Of a DNA stretch of 41,134 bases, positions 41,027 to 41,134 are shown piece after piece. The notes under the pieces are model-generated. The model saw only the letters and a program-made list of their open reading frames with translations, ran no database searches and was not told where the DNA came from. The DNA is from Phocaeicola faecicola (GTDB lineage Bacteria; Bacteroidota; Bacteroidia; Bacteroidales; Bacteroidaceae): positions 1 to 41,134 of the forward strand of contig NZ_JABSOE010000039.1 of assembly GCF_013618865.1 (NCBI RefSeq). The letters are read 5' to 3'. The translations under genes and the position numbers were made by a program. The stretch's first letter is position 1, and each line of letters opens with the position of its first letter.

Positions 41027-41134
41027 CTAGACGCTTTTTCTTTTTATAACCGATATCAGTAGACGGTTCTTGGAATGTTGTACTGGTTCAGTAGTCACTT
41101 CTTCCCAAGCCCTGCTGATATAGTAGACACAGCA
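41027..41134 (-). CDS. Possible 3' end of a minus-strand gene, partial
   Basis: The minus strand is open for 35 codons from the window edge to a TAG at 41027-41029, ending KNRLLISVIKRKSV. No family can be named from this short piece and it may be chance. Its interest is that it would be the first gene facing the cargo block. Confidence 0.2.
   Translation of the reverse strand, partial: CCVYYISRAWEEVTTEPVQHSKNRLLISVIKRKSV

Noticed and set aside
1..41134. CRISPR arrays, tRNA or rRNA genes
   Set aside because: No regularly spaced repeats, cloverleaf or rRNA sequence was seen on reading.

Overview
The window is part of an integrative and conjugative element (ICE) of a Bacteroidales bacterium (Bacteroides, Phocaeicola or Parabacteroides type). 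Three things point there: the gene families (VirD4-type coupling protein, DUF4099/DUF3945 protein, TopB, a PRTRC operon), the lack of Shine-Dalgarno leaders, and several -7 boxes of the Bacteroides form TAnnTTTG. No rRNA, tRNA or CRISPR array was seen.

Layout. (1) 1-125 is the 3' end of a group II intron (domains V and VI). It interrupts a coupling-protein gene whose 3' exon is 126-995. (2) 996-2312 holds a structured repeat and three small ORFs of unknown function, closed by a terminator. (3) 2313-7158 is an accessory insertion zone: an Abi/HEPN abortive-infection-type gene on the minus strand, a 173-nt nested hairpin, and a complete IS66-family element (3910-7017) with terminal inverted repeats, an imperfect 8-bp target duplication and tnpA-tnpB-tnpC. 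(4) 7159-12469 returns to ICE core: a DUF4099/DUF3945 repeat protein, a small DUF4099 paralogue, topoisomerase III behind an attenuator-like leader, and two small genes. (5) 12577-16420 is a compact PRTRC operon (E, C, a small ORF, F-like, B, ThiF). (6) 16421-17299 is noncoding and rich in nested hairpins, including a rod of about 150 nt. (7) 17300-41021 is a cargo block of about 24 kb with every gene on the plus strand. Nearly all its products are predicted to be exported, lipidated or membrane-bound. It is built from a few repeatedly duplicated, truncated and fused families.

The two strongest unexplained signals are these. First, three intergenic rods at 1002-1173, 11436-11599 and 12049-12204 share a conserved core, but their outer stems differ completely in sequence while staying fully complementary. 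Each ends about 28-46 nt before a small gene. Second, the 24-kb cargo block contains two secreted TonB-C-domain proteins, three versions of a membrane-protein plus zinc-ribbon module (one with a TPM domain, one without, one fused into a single gene), an AraC-type regulator, four members of a VND(I) secreted family, and a lipoprotein family with intact, chimeric, truncated and relic copies. The block looks like a fast-evolving envelope system, for example an array of periplasmic immunity or defence proteins. Its function cannot be read from the sequence, and no toxin or secretion gene is present in the window.
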